Source: Grifola frondosa
Taxonomy: Eukaryota; Basidiomycota; Agaricomycetes; Polyporales; Grifolaceae
Assembly: GCA_001683735.1 (NCBI GenBank)
Contig: LUGG01000009.1
Span: forward strand, 1,240,001 to 1,304,000
Reading direction: 5' to 3'
DNA length: 64,000 bases
Position numbers and translations under genes: made by a program. Below, piece after piece: positions 1 through 10,796 of the stretch (position 1 is the first letter of the stretch; every line of letters begins with the position of its first letter). The notes under the pieces were generated by a model. That model did no database searches and was not told where the DNA came from. It was given only the letters and a program-made list of their open reading frames with translations.

Positions 1-521
1 AAAGCACGGAACACCTCGTGGTCCTGCACCACCATCTCGTCACGATCGACGACTTGCACCATCGCTTCACCTCATACCAGTACTCCTACAACAGGCTCGT
101 CTTGGAGCTCGCGCGCCGCCGGCAATACCGCGAGGCCGCGCAGAAGATCGTCGAGGGCATGCTCGCGCAGCTCGATGCTATGACCGAAGGTGAGCATCCC
201 CCTTTCTCTTCTCCAAGAGTGCTGAAGCTGGGGGACATATTTTTGCAGAGGAACGCCAGGCGCGGGAGGAGTTCAGCGCGGAGTACGGGCAATACCTCCC
301 GAGGACGTGTGTCTCTGCATACAGAATGCACCCACACGGTGGTCGGTCGCGCCGTGGAATGGGGACAGTTGGAGGTGCTGCCAGATATTGACGGTGACCT
401 ACTGGAAGAGGTAAGCTGTGAGATGACCGTTGAAGAGTTCGGTTTCATTCAAGGTTTTCGTTAGGCAAGACGGCAGGTCACCGGAGTGGAGCATGGGCTG
501 GGTGCCAGTCAGAGTCTCTGA
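1..521 (+). CDS. ATG17: Autophagy protein Atg17, C-terminal part (5' truncated by window edge)
   Basis: Atg17 is the scaffold of the Atg1 kinase complex that starts autophagosome formation at the pre-autophagosomal site. Only the last coding portion is here, starting upstream of base 1. An exon in frame 3 encodes a helical stretch (TSYQYSYNRLVLELARRR) ending at 189. A 59-nt GT-AG intron (190-248) follows, then the family signature YLPEDVCLCIQNAPTRW and a PWNGD motif. A second intron (about 420-463) leads to a tail ending GLGASQSL and stop TGA at 519-521. Between PWNGD and LEVLPDIDGDLL the reading frame slips by one base near 369-370, where a TT doublet would need to be TTT; this fits the indel pattern seen elsewhere in the window. 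The family call rests on the conserved C-terminal motif and is fairly secure. Confidence 0.8.
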
Positions 522-761
522 GACCGATACATTATTAGGATACCTCCTGGAAGTTTGCGTGACGCCGTGTGTATGTACTTATATTGGATACCTGACTCTT
601 TTTCGGAGACCTTCGGCGCAGTATGCAATCCAAAGAAGGCAAGATGACTACCATAATTGGAACGCTAGGGTGAGTGATTTATTGTGCGTGTGGTGTGCCC
701 TTATGCTTGGGCACCCTAGGTGCATGAACATGAACATGTGGGACAAGAAGTATGCATACCC

Positions 762-1552
762 TTATTTATCAATGAGCTCCTGCGTCTGTTCACTCTCCCC
801 TTGTGACCCACCCATTTGGGCACACCATCGGGTATATCCATAACACGTTGACTGTAGAAGATATGCGCGATCGGCTGGAAGTCAAGAGGCACCATGTGGT
901 CGGGAAATCTGAATGAGGATGGAAATGCGAGGACGGTTTTGCGGCCCTCGTCGAAAAGCGGGGAGCGGCAGACATCGCAGGAAACTTTGCAGGGTACGTA
1001 GTGTTCGCTGGTGCGCGTCTCCGCGGAGAAGAAGTGCAGGCTGTTGTCGACGTTTCTCACCATGCGGACGGAAGTCTGGAGAAAAACGCCGATGAGATTG
1101 ATACGACGTTAAGCACATAAACTCGCCTTTGGGAATATGACGGCCCATTGGAATGGGGCACCATGGAGATGCTGGCATTGACAGCAATGGCAGTATTTCG
1201 CGTCGATAGGATCGCCGTGGTACTCGAAGGAAACATTCCCGCACCAACATTCTCTGCGTATCAAATTGTGTTCTTAGTCTCTCCAAATGTCACACGCGAG
1301 CAGGTGGACTAACGACGTGTACTTGGGCTGGAACTTTCCGCCCTCGCTAGTCCACTCGTACGGCGGCTTTTGTGTGAAATCTTTCTCACTGTTGCCGCCA
1401 TTCTGGCTGGGTATTGATGGGTGCCCGCGCCATCCGGTGTCTGGTATGGACTTCCTCTGGCCTTTATGAGGGTGACCTTCTGGAGGAGGATCAGGGATGT
1501 TGGAGTGGGGTACTGGGTCTGGGACGGCGTGAGAACTATGGAAGGATTCCAT
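762..1552 (-). CDS. Mss4-like protein of the GFA (glutathione-dependent formaldehyde-activating)/CENP-V family
   Basis: A zinc-binding Mss4-fold protein. The family was named for formaldehyde-glutathione condensation, but substrates of most members are unknown. After a Pro/Ser-rich N-terminal tail come the zinc ligands in order: CWCGNV, CHCCQC followed by HGAPFQW, and CDVCRSPLFDEG; then HIFYSQRVMDIPDG near the end. Exons are joined by an intron at 1254-1295 (GT-AG) and one at 1076-1126 that starts GC (GCGAGT...CAG), a rare GC-AG intron required to keep the conserved frame. The last residues are best read in a second frame ending ELIDK at stop 762-764, which requires one extra G in the C/G run at 797-800; without it the frame stays open to about 716. 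The start at 1552 is the first plausible ATG and is uncertain. This is the common basidiomycete single-domain form. Confidence 0.75.
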
Positions 1553-2055
1553 GACAAGCTCTTGGTGAGTTATGAGTCTATGGCATACATGCACCTTCGG
1601 ATGCCACCTTCAAGGTGGGATGATGTCATTTCTTCCCCGTATCACGTGTGCGCGTCGTGGACGCGTCGACGCGCCCTAACTGCTCTTGAGATTGAACCAC
1701 CACCTGCGTGCGCCGTCATCATGCTATATGCATTACTACTAAACTATAGCGGGTTTCGTGCAATTTTCATGAGACAAACTACTGACAATCATACTCAGGT
1801 CGCGATTGTAGCACAGTGTTGTCGTCGTGCCGCCCCTCTCAAGCGTTCTTCTAACTGTTACAAGCGCATATACCCCCAAATTTGGTGCGTATGCGCATAT
1901 GCTATTTAAAAACAATCTTGGCCGGTATGATTACCCGTGTAATGGACCGCCAGGATGGACAGCGTCTTCTTCACAGCGTCCACGCAGTGCATTCAACTTG
2001 TGTTGGGAAGCGAAATGCAAATTGTGCTTGTATGTAAAGAGCTATGAAGGTGGGA
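1553..2055. other. No confident gene; may hold the lost 5' end of the DUF1295 gene
   Basis: Open frames here are short and show no recognisable protein motif. The stretch just upstream of 2056 is where the N-terminal exons of the following DUF1295 gene should lie, but I cannot recover them in any frame. Confidence 0.4.
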
Positions 2056-3016
2056 GGCGACTCGAGATTTGACGAAGTCAAGCACCAGCCTGCTAAATTT
2101 ACAGCATTCTGGATGACGCAAGGTCTGTCGTTGATATAGGTTGCTCGAGATCATAATAACCGATGCTATGACCTCAGCGATACGGTGTTGGTCGCCGGCC
2201 ACCCTGTTTGCTTTGTATGACCGAGCCGTTATCTGTGTTGTCCCGCTCTAACATTAGATTGTTCGCAGACAAACACATTACCCGCGGCGCTTCACCGCGG
2301 ATTGAATGCGTTCGACTACCTCCTCCGTTGCCCTCTTCGCGGGTTCCTGGCTCTTCGAAATCGGTAAATTCCATGTCGTTTCTAGTTTTCCTGAGTCACC
2401 GAGACAGGACCCACATAGTCGCCGATGTCCAGAAGACTGCCCGGCATCGTGCCAAGGAAGACAAGTTACACTGCGACGCACGGTTCATCACTCACGGACT
2501 ATGGTACATCAGCCGCCACCCTAAGTACGCCTGCACCCTTCTCGTGTTTCGATTTCTATTTTCTGCTGAAGTGTGTGTGAATTTGCGTAATTCTGCATCC
2601 TCTACAGTTACGTGGGTGATGTAAGTCTGTGAAGAGGAATATGGCTACTGTCGGCCCAGCCCCCGCCAACACCACACGCCAGCCCGCTGTTTGCATGGTC
2701 ATCGAGTGTCGCCATCGGAGGTGAGTTGGATAGCGATGACGTGACACTCTTGCTTCTCTTTTGCTTCTCTGTTGCTCTAAGTTAACATGCTACTCAGAGC
2801 TTAGCGCTGATGTTCTCCTTATTGGCTCTAAAATGAGGTGAGAGAAGTACGGAGAGGATCCCAAATGGCAAAATTACAGGCGGTGAGTGTCCCTTCCGTT
2901 CCGCATTCTTGTTCTCGATTTCTATTCTTTAAATTGCCAGGATATGGGTAGTACGCACGCTGCCACTGGATTGCATCTACCCATTTCGAGCAACGTTCCA
3001 TCGGGGCGTTCGATAA
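2056..3016 (+). pseudogene. DUF1295 / steroid-reductase-like membrane protein, disrupted
   Basis: Members of this family are multi-span membrane proteins related to isoprenylcysteine methyltransferases and 5-alpha reductases; the function of the fungal DUF1295 branch is unknown. The conserved blocks appear in the right order: SRFDEVKHQPAKFTAFWMTQ (about 2056-2120), SWLFEI, then after an intron (GTAAAT..CATAG) VADVQKTARHRAKEDKLH, RFITHGLWYISRHPNYVGD across another intron, and EKYGEDPKWQNYR. Between blocks the frame changes (for example between FDYLL and VALF near 2320), there is a stop close after the first block unless an intron is assumed, and no N-terminal exons are recognisable. It is therefore either a decayed copy or a gene hit by several base-calling indels. 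Boundaries are approximate. Confidence 0.5.
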
Positions 3017-3701
3017 ACACATCGCTGGTCCTTTATTTTTTCACGCTGCCTTCTCCGTGGAACGGGAAGTGGCCATCGAAGCAATCATGATGAGTGCCGC
3101 GCTCGGTAATCCGGCGATTTGATCCTAATGTGTGCAGCTCGATGCTGCAAGAGCGCAATTAAGTGCTAATGCTGTTTTCTGAATCGGTCGATCTGCTCGG
3201 TATGGTTTGTTCATCAGGAATGTGCCCGCCTTCTGGTCCTGGGTGCGTGCGCTTCTGATGTTACCCGATTTCAACGCGCAGCAGCATAGGCTGGACAGTA
3301 GCCTGATGGGAGGGTACGTATTCGATTGGACGGCGCAGCAATCGGCCGCTTCCCTTTGAGTGGGATGGCGGATGTGCGTTCACTGTCGTTTGTCTCCGCT
3401 GTAGGATCACATCATGTAAGTGTTGACGCCTCGCTGTCGCGTTTAGCTCGAGGTCGTCACTGCACAAGGTTAGAGTCATACTTTGAGTTACATTTCTTGC
3501 ACTCGATGTGGCGCGTGTTGTCGGAGATCGACTGGCGTGCTCGCGCGTCCCGTGTTGCTGCTTGGGTACGTACGTAAACGACGCAAATCGCCCACCAAGT
3601 TGAAGATAATAATCGTGGTGTGATCGTGTAGTGTACTGTATAATTGTCCGTTATGTAAGGACAAAAGCAGTTTGTATAGAGATCTTTCCCTTCGTTGCCA
3701 A
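3017..3701. other. Intergenic, no recognised gene
   Basis: One open stretch (about 3210-3360) encodes a tryptophan-containing peptide without recognisable family features. Nothing else is supported. Confidence 0.4.
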
Positions 3702-3785
3702 GGGCGTTTGGCACAGTGGTAGCGCGCCTGCTTTGCATTTAGTGCAAATTGCATGAGGTCGAGGGTTCGAACCCCTCAACGTCCA
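3702..3785 (+). tRNA. tRNA-Ala(UGC) with short intron
   Basis: The acceptor stem GGGCGTT pairs with AACGTCC and is followed by discriminator A. The D-loop AGTGGTA, the T-arm GAGGG/TTCGAAC/CCCTC and the anticodon loop TT-TGC-A are all present. About 12 nt between the base 3' of the anticodon (A37) and the 3' half of the anticodon stem is an intron in the canonical position. The D-stem has one A-C mismatch (GCAC/GCGC) and the anticodon stem one mismatch, so function is likely but not certain. Confidence 0.8.
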
Positions 3786-4258
3786 CTCGAGGCTGAACTC
3801 GCTTTTTTGGGTTAATGAGCTGTCCCTGATTGGCACCGACGGAGAGGCGACCGTCAGAGGAATAAGTATTCTAGCAGCTATGATTGATTGATTGGATGGT
3901 CTGGACCGATGGGCCATCAGCTAGCATCTGCTACTATCTTGATTTGTGAAGGTGATCGAGCTGCAGCATGTCGCAGATGACGCTCACCAGATGTTCTGCC
4001 GTTTCTGCCCAAAATAAAATAACATACCCGCCATAAAAATTCTCTTCTCTCTCCCGCAGCCTCCATGTCCGCTTCTCTCCGCGCCCCTTGCTCCGATCTG
4101 ACAGCTTCTTCCTCTTGACAGCGTTACAACATCCGTGAGTCCCTTCATGGTTATATATCCTCCATTGTGCCGAACTCTCTTTGATAACTGACCCTACCTG
4201 CGCCCCGCAGATCCTCTTTACTCGAATTGCACTTCTGTTTCTTGTATCGCGCTCTCCG
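3786..4258. other. Intergenic, 5' region of the thioredoxin-fold gene
   Basis: No gene is recognised. The last part is pyrimidine-rich, as is common just upstream of fungal start codons. Confidence 0.4.
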
Positions 4259-5348
4259 ATGGCCTCCTTCCCGCCCGAGACACGCGAGGAGCTCGCCGCG
4301 AAAGCAGACTTCAAAACAAATATATGGAACGTCTTCCAGGAGCTTTATGGAGACCGATGGGACAAAGGTGAATGAATGCCCACGCACTCCAGGGAAGCAC
4401 CAGTTGACATTATGCGCCGCACAGTGCGCTGGGACGCCGCCGCCGGTACGTGCCCCCCGCCACCCGCTGCATCCGCGCGCTGAACTCTGCTTCCCAGCGC
4501 GCTTCCTGGCGCAGCACGACCCACGGTCGTGCAGCGCTTCTGGGCGCGAGCGCGGCTGCCGCCATGGGACAGGCTCGAGGCGAACATGCGCAGCGGCCCG
4601 CCGCCGTTCCTACGGCCTGGGTGGAAGAGCCCGCTCCAGGGCACGCACGCGGATCTACGCTGGCTCACTGAGGACGCATTCGAGTGCGTCAAGGGAAGCC
4701 TCGACGGCTGGCGCGATAAGAAAGTGCTTCTGATCGAGTTTTGGGCATCGTGCGTGGCGCTCGCGCCGTTCCCCCGCTCGCTCCAGCGCGGTTGCTGACA
4801 CGATGCGCATATGCAGGTGGTGCAGGGTGCGTATGACGCCGCAGATGCATCCCTCCACCCGCCGCTGAGTGCCAGTTTTCGACCTTTGGTCGTTTTTTAT
4901 AGCCGTGCCTAACGGCATTCCGGGACCTGTCGAACATCTCTGCAACGCGCCCGGACATCAAAATTATCACGTTCAACGTCGAGGGTATATTTACCAAAGC
5001 ACCAATCGACGTCGCCACCGTGCGCGCGGTTCGTGCGCGGGCGACAAGACATGGAGTACCCGGTGTATATAGACGTCAACCGCGTCGCCGTTCAAGGTGC
5101 GTGCGCGCGCTCCGCACGCGGGTCCCCATGCTGACATTCAATGCGGACGTAGCGATCTTCGAGCCCGGGCAGACGCTTTCTATCCCGCTAGGTGGGCGCA
5201 TACGCCGCGCGCGCTGCTTGTACACTGACGCACGGTGCTTCTCCGCCTGGCAGTCTTTATCATCACCCCGAAGGACGGGCTTATCCACTGGGTCGGAAAC
5301 CCCGAAGAGATGGCAGCGCCGCTTGCGCAGGCACTCGCATCCGCGTGA
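4259..5348 (+). CDS. Thioredoxin-fold protein with WCRPC active site
   Basis: A predicted cytosolic protein of about 250 residues with a TlpA/thioredoxin-like domain after an N-terminal helical extension (MASFPPETREEL..). Seven exons can be joined by GT-AG introns. The core reads KKVLLIEFWAS, then WCRPC split across two introns and joined to LTAFRDLSN. It continues through a beta strand IKIITFNVEG, MEYPVYIDVN, then FEPGQTLSIPL and VFIITPKDGLIHWVGNPEEM to stop TGA at 5346-5348. The CxxC pair (WCRPC) suggests disulphide redox activity, and the cis-Pro region SIPL is conserved. Two frame slips interrupt the model: one missing G near 4525 (PRVVQRFWARAR is only read with it) and one extra G near 5028. 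The substrate is unknown. The start ATG is the first in the exon and is followed by a sensible N-terminus. Confidence 0.75.
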
Positions 5349-5650
5349 TGGTTGTTCATTTAGACTTTCTGCCGGAGGCTTGGGCCTGCGCTCGCTTGGA
5401 GGGGAAAAATTTTCAGGGCATCGATATCGATCTGCCTGGGCTACCATGCCGGTCGCACGGAGACCTAAAAGAGCTTAAAGAGATCTGTCTATCTACCCGC
5501 GCGCACTACTGTCATTCCAATAGACTTGTCTTGTATTCGTTGACAAATTCGGCTGTCTTTGTACCCGTGTACTTCTTGTACTTGTCGTCATCCCCTCGTG
5601 GCGATGGGCCAATCCTATTTAGAATGTCACTTTACCCTCGACTGTCTGTG

Positions 5651-8600
5651 TCAATGCAAATGGTCTCGCAGGCGCTTGCGCAGCCGCACCAAGTCGTGCT
5701 CCCACACGCGATGCGTCCGTTCCCTTTTCTTTCGCAGCCAGATCGCCCGGAGCAGCCGCACGATCTTCTCTCTGCTTTCCGTGAAATTCGCCTAGGGAAA
5801 GGTATTTTCCCGTTGGAATGACAAATGAGCGTGTGCGTGGACAGAAAATTCCGCACCTCAGCAACATCAAGGAGCTTCTGGCTCTCCTCCGCCGACGCTT
5901 CTCTCCTCCACGTCGAGACGACAAACGGGTCGAACCCGGGAACCCGCTGCTCGTTCGGCACGAGGGGCAAATATACGACCCCGATCCCATCTCGCTGTAG
6001 CAGCGCCTCTTCGTCGAGGTCGTCTAACCGAGACGAGTCCGCCCCGTCAGATGTGGACGAGCCAATCCACACCTCGCACGAGCTGAGAGGAGCGCCTGCC
6101 GAAATCGCCGAATCTTGCGGAAGCAGTCAGCGGATATTTTGCCTGCGAAAAATATGTAAAGACACCTTCGGGCATGTCACGATCCTCGGTGGACTCCAGT
6201 CTTTCTATCTGCTTCGCGAGCGCAGACTCCTGTGTGTGTGCCAGCTTCAAATTCACCTCGTCTGAAGACATTGCAATTGTGGGCTCCGTTGTAGCTTCGG
6301 GACATTGCACACGCGATGGCCACCCGGTCCCACGGGGCCATGTGCTTAACCCGCGTTTTGCGGCAAGCTCTGAAGAAATTTGAGCGCGAGCGACGACCAT
6401 CGAAAGAGATATGTGACGTACCTTCTGCTTTAGTAAACCAGAGATCCTGCAACAAACTCCCGTAAATTAGCGCCTGGAGCACCACGATGGACAACACCGA
6501 CCTGCGAATCCGCGCTGGCATCCAAGGCGATGATGCAGTCAACATTTCTGCGCAACAGGGGGGAATACGGGATGTTGAGCTCCGCTGCGAATATTAGACT
6601 GGTTTTACGGACATATGCGGGCAGGTGCATTACCTCCTGCATCCTGTGAATGTGCGTCGGAACAGAACCTCGACGGCGACGAAGACAAGACAAGGCACGC
6701 ACCATGAAACTTAATGTCTCCCGCTCCGTGAGGTCCGGTGGACTTCCGTAGCGGAGTTGGCCATCCAGGCCCTTGAGAAAATTCGGAAGCTGCGCCAAAG
6801 TATTGCTGTAGAATTCACATATAACTACTTCGAGCGCACTCACCTGGTCGGGGAGCACAGGATGGATTAGCCCGAGGTCATTCTCATTTTCAGTCACGAT
6901 TTCCTCGAGCCACCGGTACAACTGCTCAGGCAGCAGCTGTAACGTCGGCTGAATCTCTCTGAAGCAAGCCTGCGCGCCACCACCATAAATGAATTGTCGT
7001 CGAGGGGTAGAAACACACCGACCTTGAGGGAGGCGCAAAAAGCGGATCCAAAAATCCTGCATTACCACGGTCAGCCCCATTTCTGTGCGCATACACCGCA
7101 ACAACCCTCACCCCGCGAGTATAGTGAAGCTTAACTCTGGCTACTCATCAGCCGGTCAGCACATTATGTTCCAGATCGCCGCGGGCGCGCACTCACACGA
7201 CGTTCGGTATTCTTCCCGTTTTGAAACCGTCGTCCTAGCGACCACGAAGGTATCCACGCTGCAATAGTCGTCGGTGAACTGCCCGCAAAGGAAAGTGCGG
7301 TCATAGTCGTTCTTACCACCAATCTCGTCGCATCCGATCTCGTAAGGGGTAAATTCATACCACAAACACCTGAAGTCGTGCTCCAGGCTTCCTTGCTCTT
7401 GGGACAGCGCGTCCTCGCGCGTACTGTTGACCGAGCGGGTTTTCTTGGCTTTGATGTCGCGGAGAGCCTGTGCCTTGTCCATGGGTGTCGCTAGAGTGCG
7501 TGATGAGATTTAAAAATACGATGACGAAGACCGTCCGGATCTTGGAAACTAACCGCACCTTGTATTGCACTCAAAATCGGCAGCGGAAGCTTGCCATCAT
7601 CCACGTTTCTCCTGAAGAAATGTAACGATAGATGGCGGAAGTCGAGCGCATGTGTATCGTGCGGGACGAAAAGCCTGGATGAAAGCAGTGTGCCGTATAG
7701 ATCCACAAGCGAGACCATCCCTGTCGGTCCTGCGGCCTTGCGGAGAATACCGGACTAGCATCAGACACGACGAGATAAGGCACGCATACATCAGCACATG
7801 CACAGCCGATAGAGACAAACGCGCCGCGCTCACCAACAGATACTGATGCATAGCGCCGCGGAAATAAAATCAGTGCCGGTTGATTAAGACCCCAAGCACG
7901 AAGTGACGCACCTTATTGGTCGGAGGCGTAATGAGCGCGTCGAGAGTCGCGGTGTCGAGATAGCTTGTCTGGATGCGATCCTTGATGAACTGCGCAGCAT
8001 CATTTGGGGCATGAGAACCCGCAACCCCGGAATATAGCACGCCAAGAGCCCAACAGCTCCCTGCGGAAATGACGGTGAGTAATCAAGTGAGGTAGAGCGG
8101 GAATAGGTAATAACCTGAGACGCCCGCAGTGTAGGTGATACAGTCTAACAAGCCCATGGAGTCGGCGGCACTAAGAGACCCCAACGTATTGAGCATCGCA
8201 CGGTAGCCTATTCGGAGGGATGAGAACAATTTCTTTGAGCAGAAGAGCGGATGCCAAATTTACTGACCTCCGCCGGACCCCGCGATGGCTACTATAGGCA
8301 GATCGCGCTCATCCACCTGGCTCTCGGGAACGCCCATGAGCTTCGCAAATGAAGCTTTCATTCTCCGTTTCCGCTCTCCGAGAAACGCGCGCTCTGAGAG
8401 ACACATATCCTCTCCGAGCCTCACTTCCGCGTCCCACTCGCATTCCGGATATACAGTCAGATCAGGAGCATCATTCACAACTTCGGAGTATAGAGATCCC
8501 GGGCCCAGGCCCAACTCGAGCAGGAGAGCTGCGAATCGTGCCTGCACCTCAGAAAAGTCGAATGAAGATGACCAGCGCCAGCTCGCGATCGCGGACGCGA

Positions 8601-9219
8601 TGGACTGGACCGAAGCAGAATATTTCAGAAGAGACAGGCCTTTCCAATCCGTCTATTTTTGCAGATACTCAGACCTAGCCAGGGTACGCAGATACCGATG
8701 GAATGCTCACCTCGGAAGGCAACTGCGGTAACAACCCTCATTGTCAGCAATATTACCGCATGGGAGAAATGAAATATTACCGACCTCTGTTTCCTCAATC
8801 TGAGCGCTCTCATGATCCTTCCGTGAAAATTTGGGCTGTGACATCATCAATATTTCTGCTAACGCAAGCAACTATTAGCTACTCACCTTAGGATCAGTCC
8901 TTTGATCACGGGCAGAGTCCGCATGCACATGAAAATCATGCTTAAAATACAAGATTGAACCAACGCATATAGTGCATGTTGCGCCGAGCAGAGAACGTTT
9001 AAAGATACCTCCTATTCGACAATTAGATGCAGTGAGCGTTCGGCGCGGGCGGGGCACCAAGGATACAACGCAACACGTACGTCTTCCCACGGCAGAGCCT
9101 CCTGTTCTAGTGTGCAGCGAACACGCTCTGGCATTCCTCTGGTTCAGCAACAATGCGCATATAGGGCGCGTGCATGATGCTCCACGTCGTCCAACATTAC
9201 GTACTAACGACACACTCAT
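5651..9219 (-). CDS. Cytosolic phospholipase A2 / lysophospholipase-type (PLA2_B) enzyme
   Basis: A patatin-unrelated cPLA2-type lipase expected to hydrolyse acyl chains from glycerophospholipids. The N-terminus is basic and followed by one hydrophobic segment (LLGATCTICVGSILYF), suggesting membrane or mitochondrial anchoring. The catalytic region follows ERAFLGERKRR: AIAGSGGG plus YRAML (oxyanion site), AGVSGSCW (nucleophile Ser, GxSGS), WYEFTPYEIGCDEIGA, RWLEEIVTENENDLGLI, PNFLKGLDG, and DAGAELNIPY with the catalytic Asp followed by RRNVDCIIALDASADSQ. The C-terminus continues through VYLPLVPNEQRVPGFDP to stop 5651-5653. The gene is very intron-rich (over a dozen introns). The DAG exon is only 10 nt (6634-6643). 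All motifs I checked are readable with normal introns and I found no frameshift. The start at 9219 is a choice of convenience; an internal ATG is possible. Confidence 0.8.
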
Positions 9220-9546
9220 ACAGCAGTCAGAAACAGAGATTAAGCGGCAATCAATGCGCGTTCTTCCGACCGTTATGGCGCGACACTCATAGGCGTCCAG
9301 ACTGAAGCATAGAGGAGCGGCGGATACGTGTAAATGACAAGTCGGAGGAGTTCCAGATAACCGATGCGGTTCGTGTTCTGATCACGTGCTACGCGTCTCG
9401 ATCGTTTTACGAATCACAAACGCAGTCGCGTCCCCCTTTCCCCTTAATGCTCGACGCAAAATAAGACAGTGGACGTAAGTATACCGCATCATTTATAAGT
9501 GTGTCACCAATCTGCTTTAACATTTTCCTCTTTCGTTTGTGACAGT

Positions 9547-10263
9547 ATGGACATATCCCAAACGCGAACGCCACCGGAGCTTACGATTCAGACACATATT
9601 ATGGCGGATGTCATCGACCTGACAAACATCTCCGACTCAGATGAAGATTTCGAACAAAGCTATTCCGAGATCGAGCACGGCTCTTCACAAGCCTCGGAAT
9701 CGAGCGCAGGGGCGCCCCTGCCCGCGCCCGGCGCCGGACCACCCAGATTAGACGACACCGCGCGAGAGCAGCTGCGTATAGCGATCGCCACTGTCTCAGG
9801 CGCGCGGCTGCGCGCGGTCGTGATCGCGTTAGCGGAGCGCATACCCGCGGCTGAACACGCGCTTTTCGAGGAGCTCGTCGCTATGAAAAGGAACAAGGAG
9901 AAGACGACGACGGAGCCAGTGCCGAGGTGGGAGGTCTGCGTCAATTGTGACGAGGAGTTTGACATGGGCACGCACCGTGTGGCGGGCGAGTGCCGGTACC
10001 ACTCGGGTATGTACTACCGATCGAGTTGGCCCCCTTATCCTGATGATTTTGGGGCAGGCGACTTGGAAGCCGACTATGATAGCTTCGTGGATTGGGATGA
10101 AAGCTGTCATGGTCCAATCGATACCCCCGCCAACCGACGCTCCTATCCAGAAAATTTCACATGGAATTGCTGCGATGGGCACAGCCTGGCTGAAGGTTGC
10201 GAAGAGGACAAACACAAGCCCGGAGGCTTGAGGAGGAAACGGCCACGCTACTCCTCGGATTGA
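9547..10263 (+). CDS. Single-exon Cys-rich protein of unknown function with a SUMO-interacting-like motif
   Basis: About 239 residues with no recognised named family. Near the N-terminus VIDLT followed by an acidic run (SDSDEDFE) resembles a SUMO-interacting motif. The middle is Ala/Pro-rich then helical. The C-terminal half has a probable zinc-binding module (CVNCDEEFD, then C..H in GECRYHSG, then WNCCDGH and CEEDKH) and the protein ends in a basic RKRPRYSSD tail that could serve nuclear import. No introns. The frame is also open to an earlier ATG at 9499, and ATG 9601 (MADVIDLT) is an equally good start. Confidence 0.65.
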   Translation: MDISQTRTPPELTIQTHIMADVIDLTNISDSDEDFEQSYSEIEHGSSQASESSAGAPLPAPGAGPPRLDDTAREQLRIAIATVSGARLRAVVIALAERIPAAEHALFEELVAMKRNKEKTTTEPVPRWEVCVNCDEEFDMGTHRVAGECRYHSGMYYRSSWPPYPDDFGAGDLEADYDSFVDWDESCHGPIDTPANRRSYPENFTWNCCDGHSLAEGCEEDKHKPGGLRRKRPRYSSD

Positions 10264-10796
10264 TGAGACTGGTTTGTATTCATTCTTGTTACTATTTATG
10301 ACACGAGTTATGCTACTGCGGTCAAATGTTAGGAATACTCATTTGACATCGCTCGCGTCAGCGTAACTGCAATGCTCGGGTCCATCCACTTACACAGGTC
10401 TGCGTGAGATCGAAAGCTTATTCAAAGGCGTCAACATGAAGAAATTGAATCGTGGTGGCAGACGATGGGCTACAAGTACGTTACAACAAGATGTTTTACA
10501 AGCCGTGTTTACAATGTCTCTATCCGCATCCGAGGCTAGTACCCGGGCGTGTTGCAAGTGATGTGATCGTGAACTAAAAAGTAAGTATGCATGAAACAAA
10601 AGAAAATAAGTCAAGGGGATGAAAAAAAGGCTTCCGCGCCGTCCATCCAATTGCAAAAGAGCCATATAATTCCGTCATGAGCAGCGCACTCGTCAGTGTG
10701 TCGCAGGGGTTCGTGAGCATTCTTCGTCAATCGTGCGCCACTCCTATCTGACTCGTCGGAAAGATTCCCAGGGTAGTTCCGCCACGCCCCCGCCAC
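10264..10796. other. Intergenic between two convergent genes, nothing recognised
   Basis: It lies between convergent 3' ends. Open frames are short and without motifs. Confidence 0.4.

Noticed and set aside
3195..3360. Open plus-strand stretch with Trp-rich peptide near the DUF1295 gene
   Set aside because: Too short, no family resemblance and no splice-supported extension.
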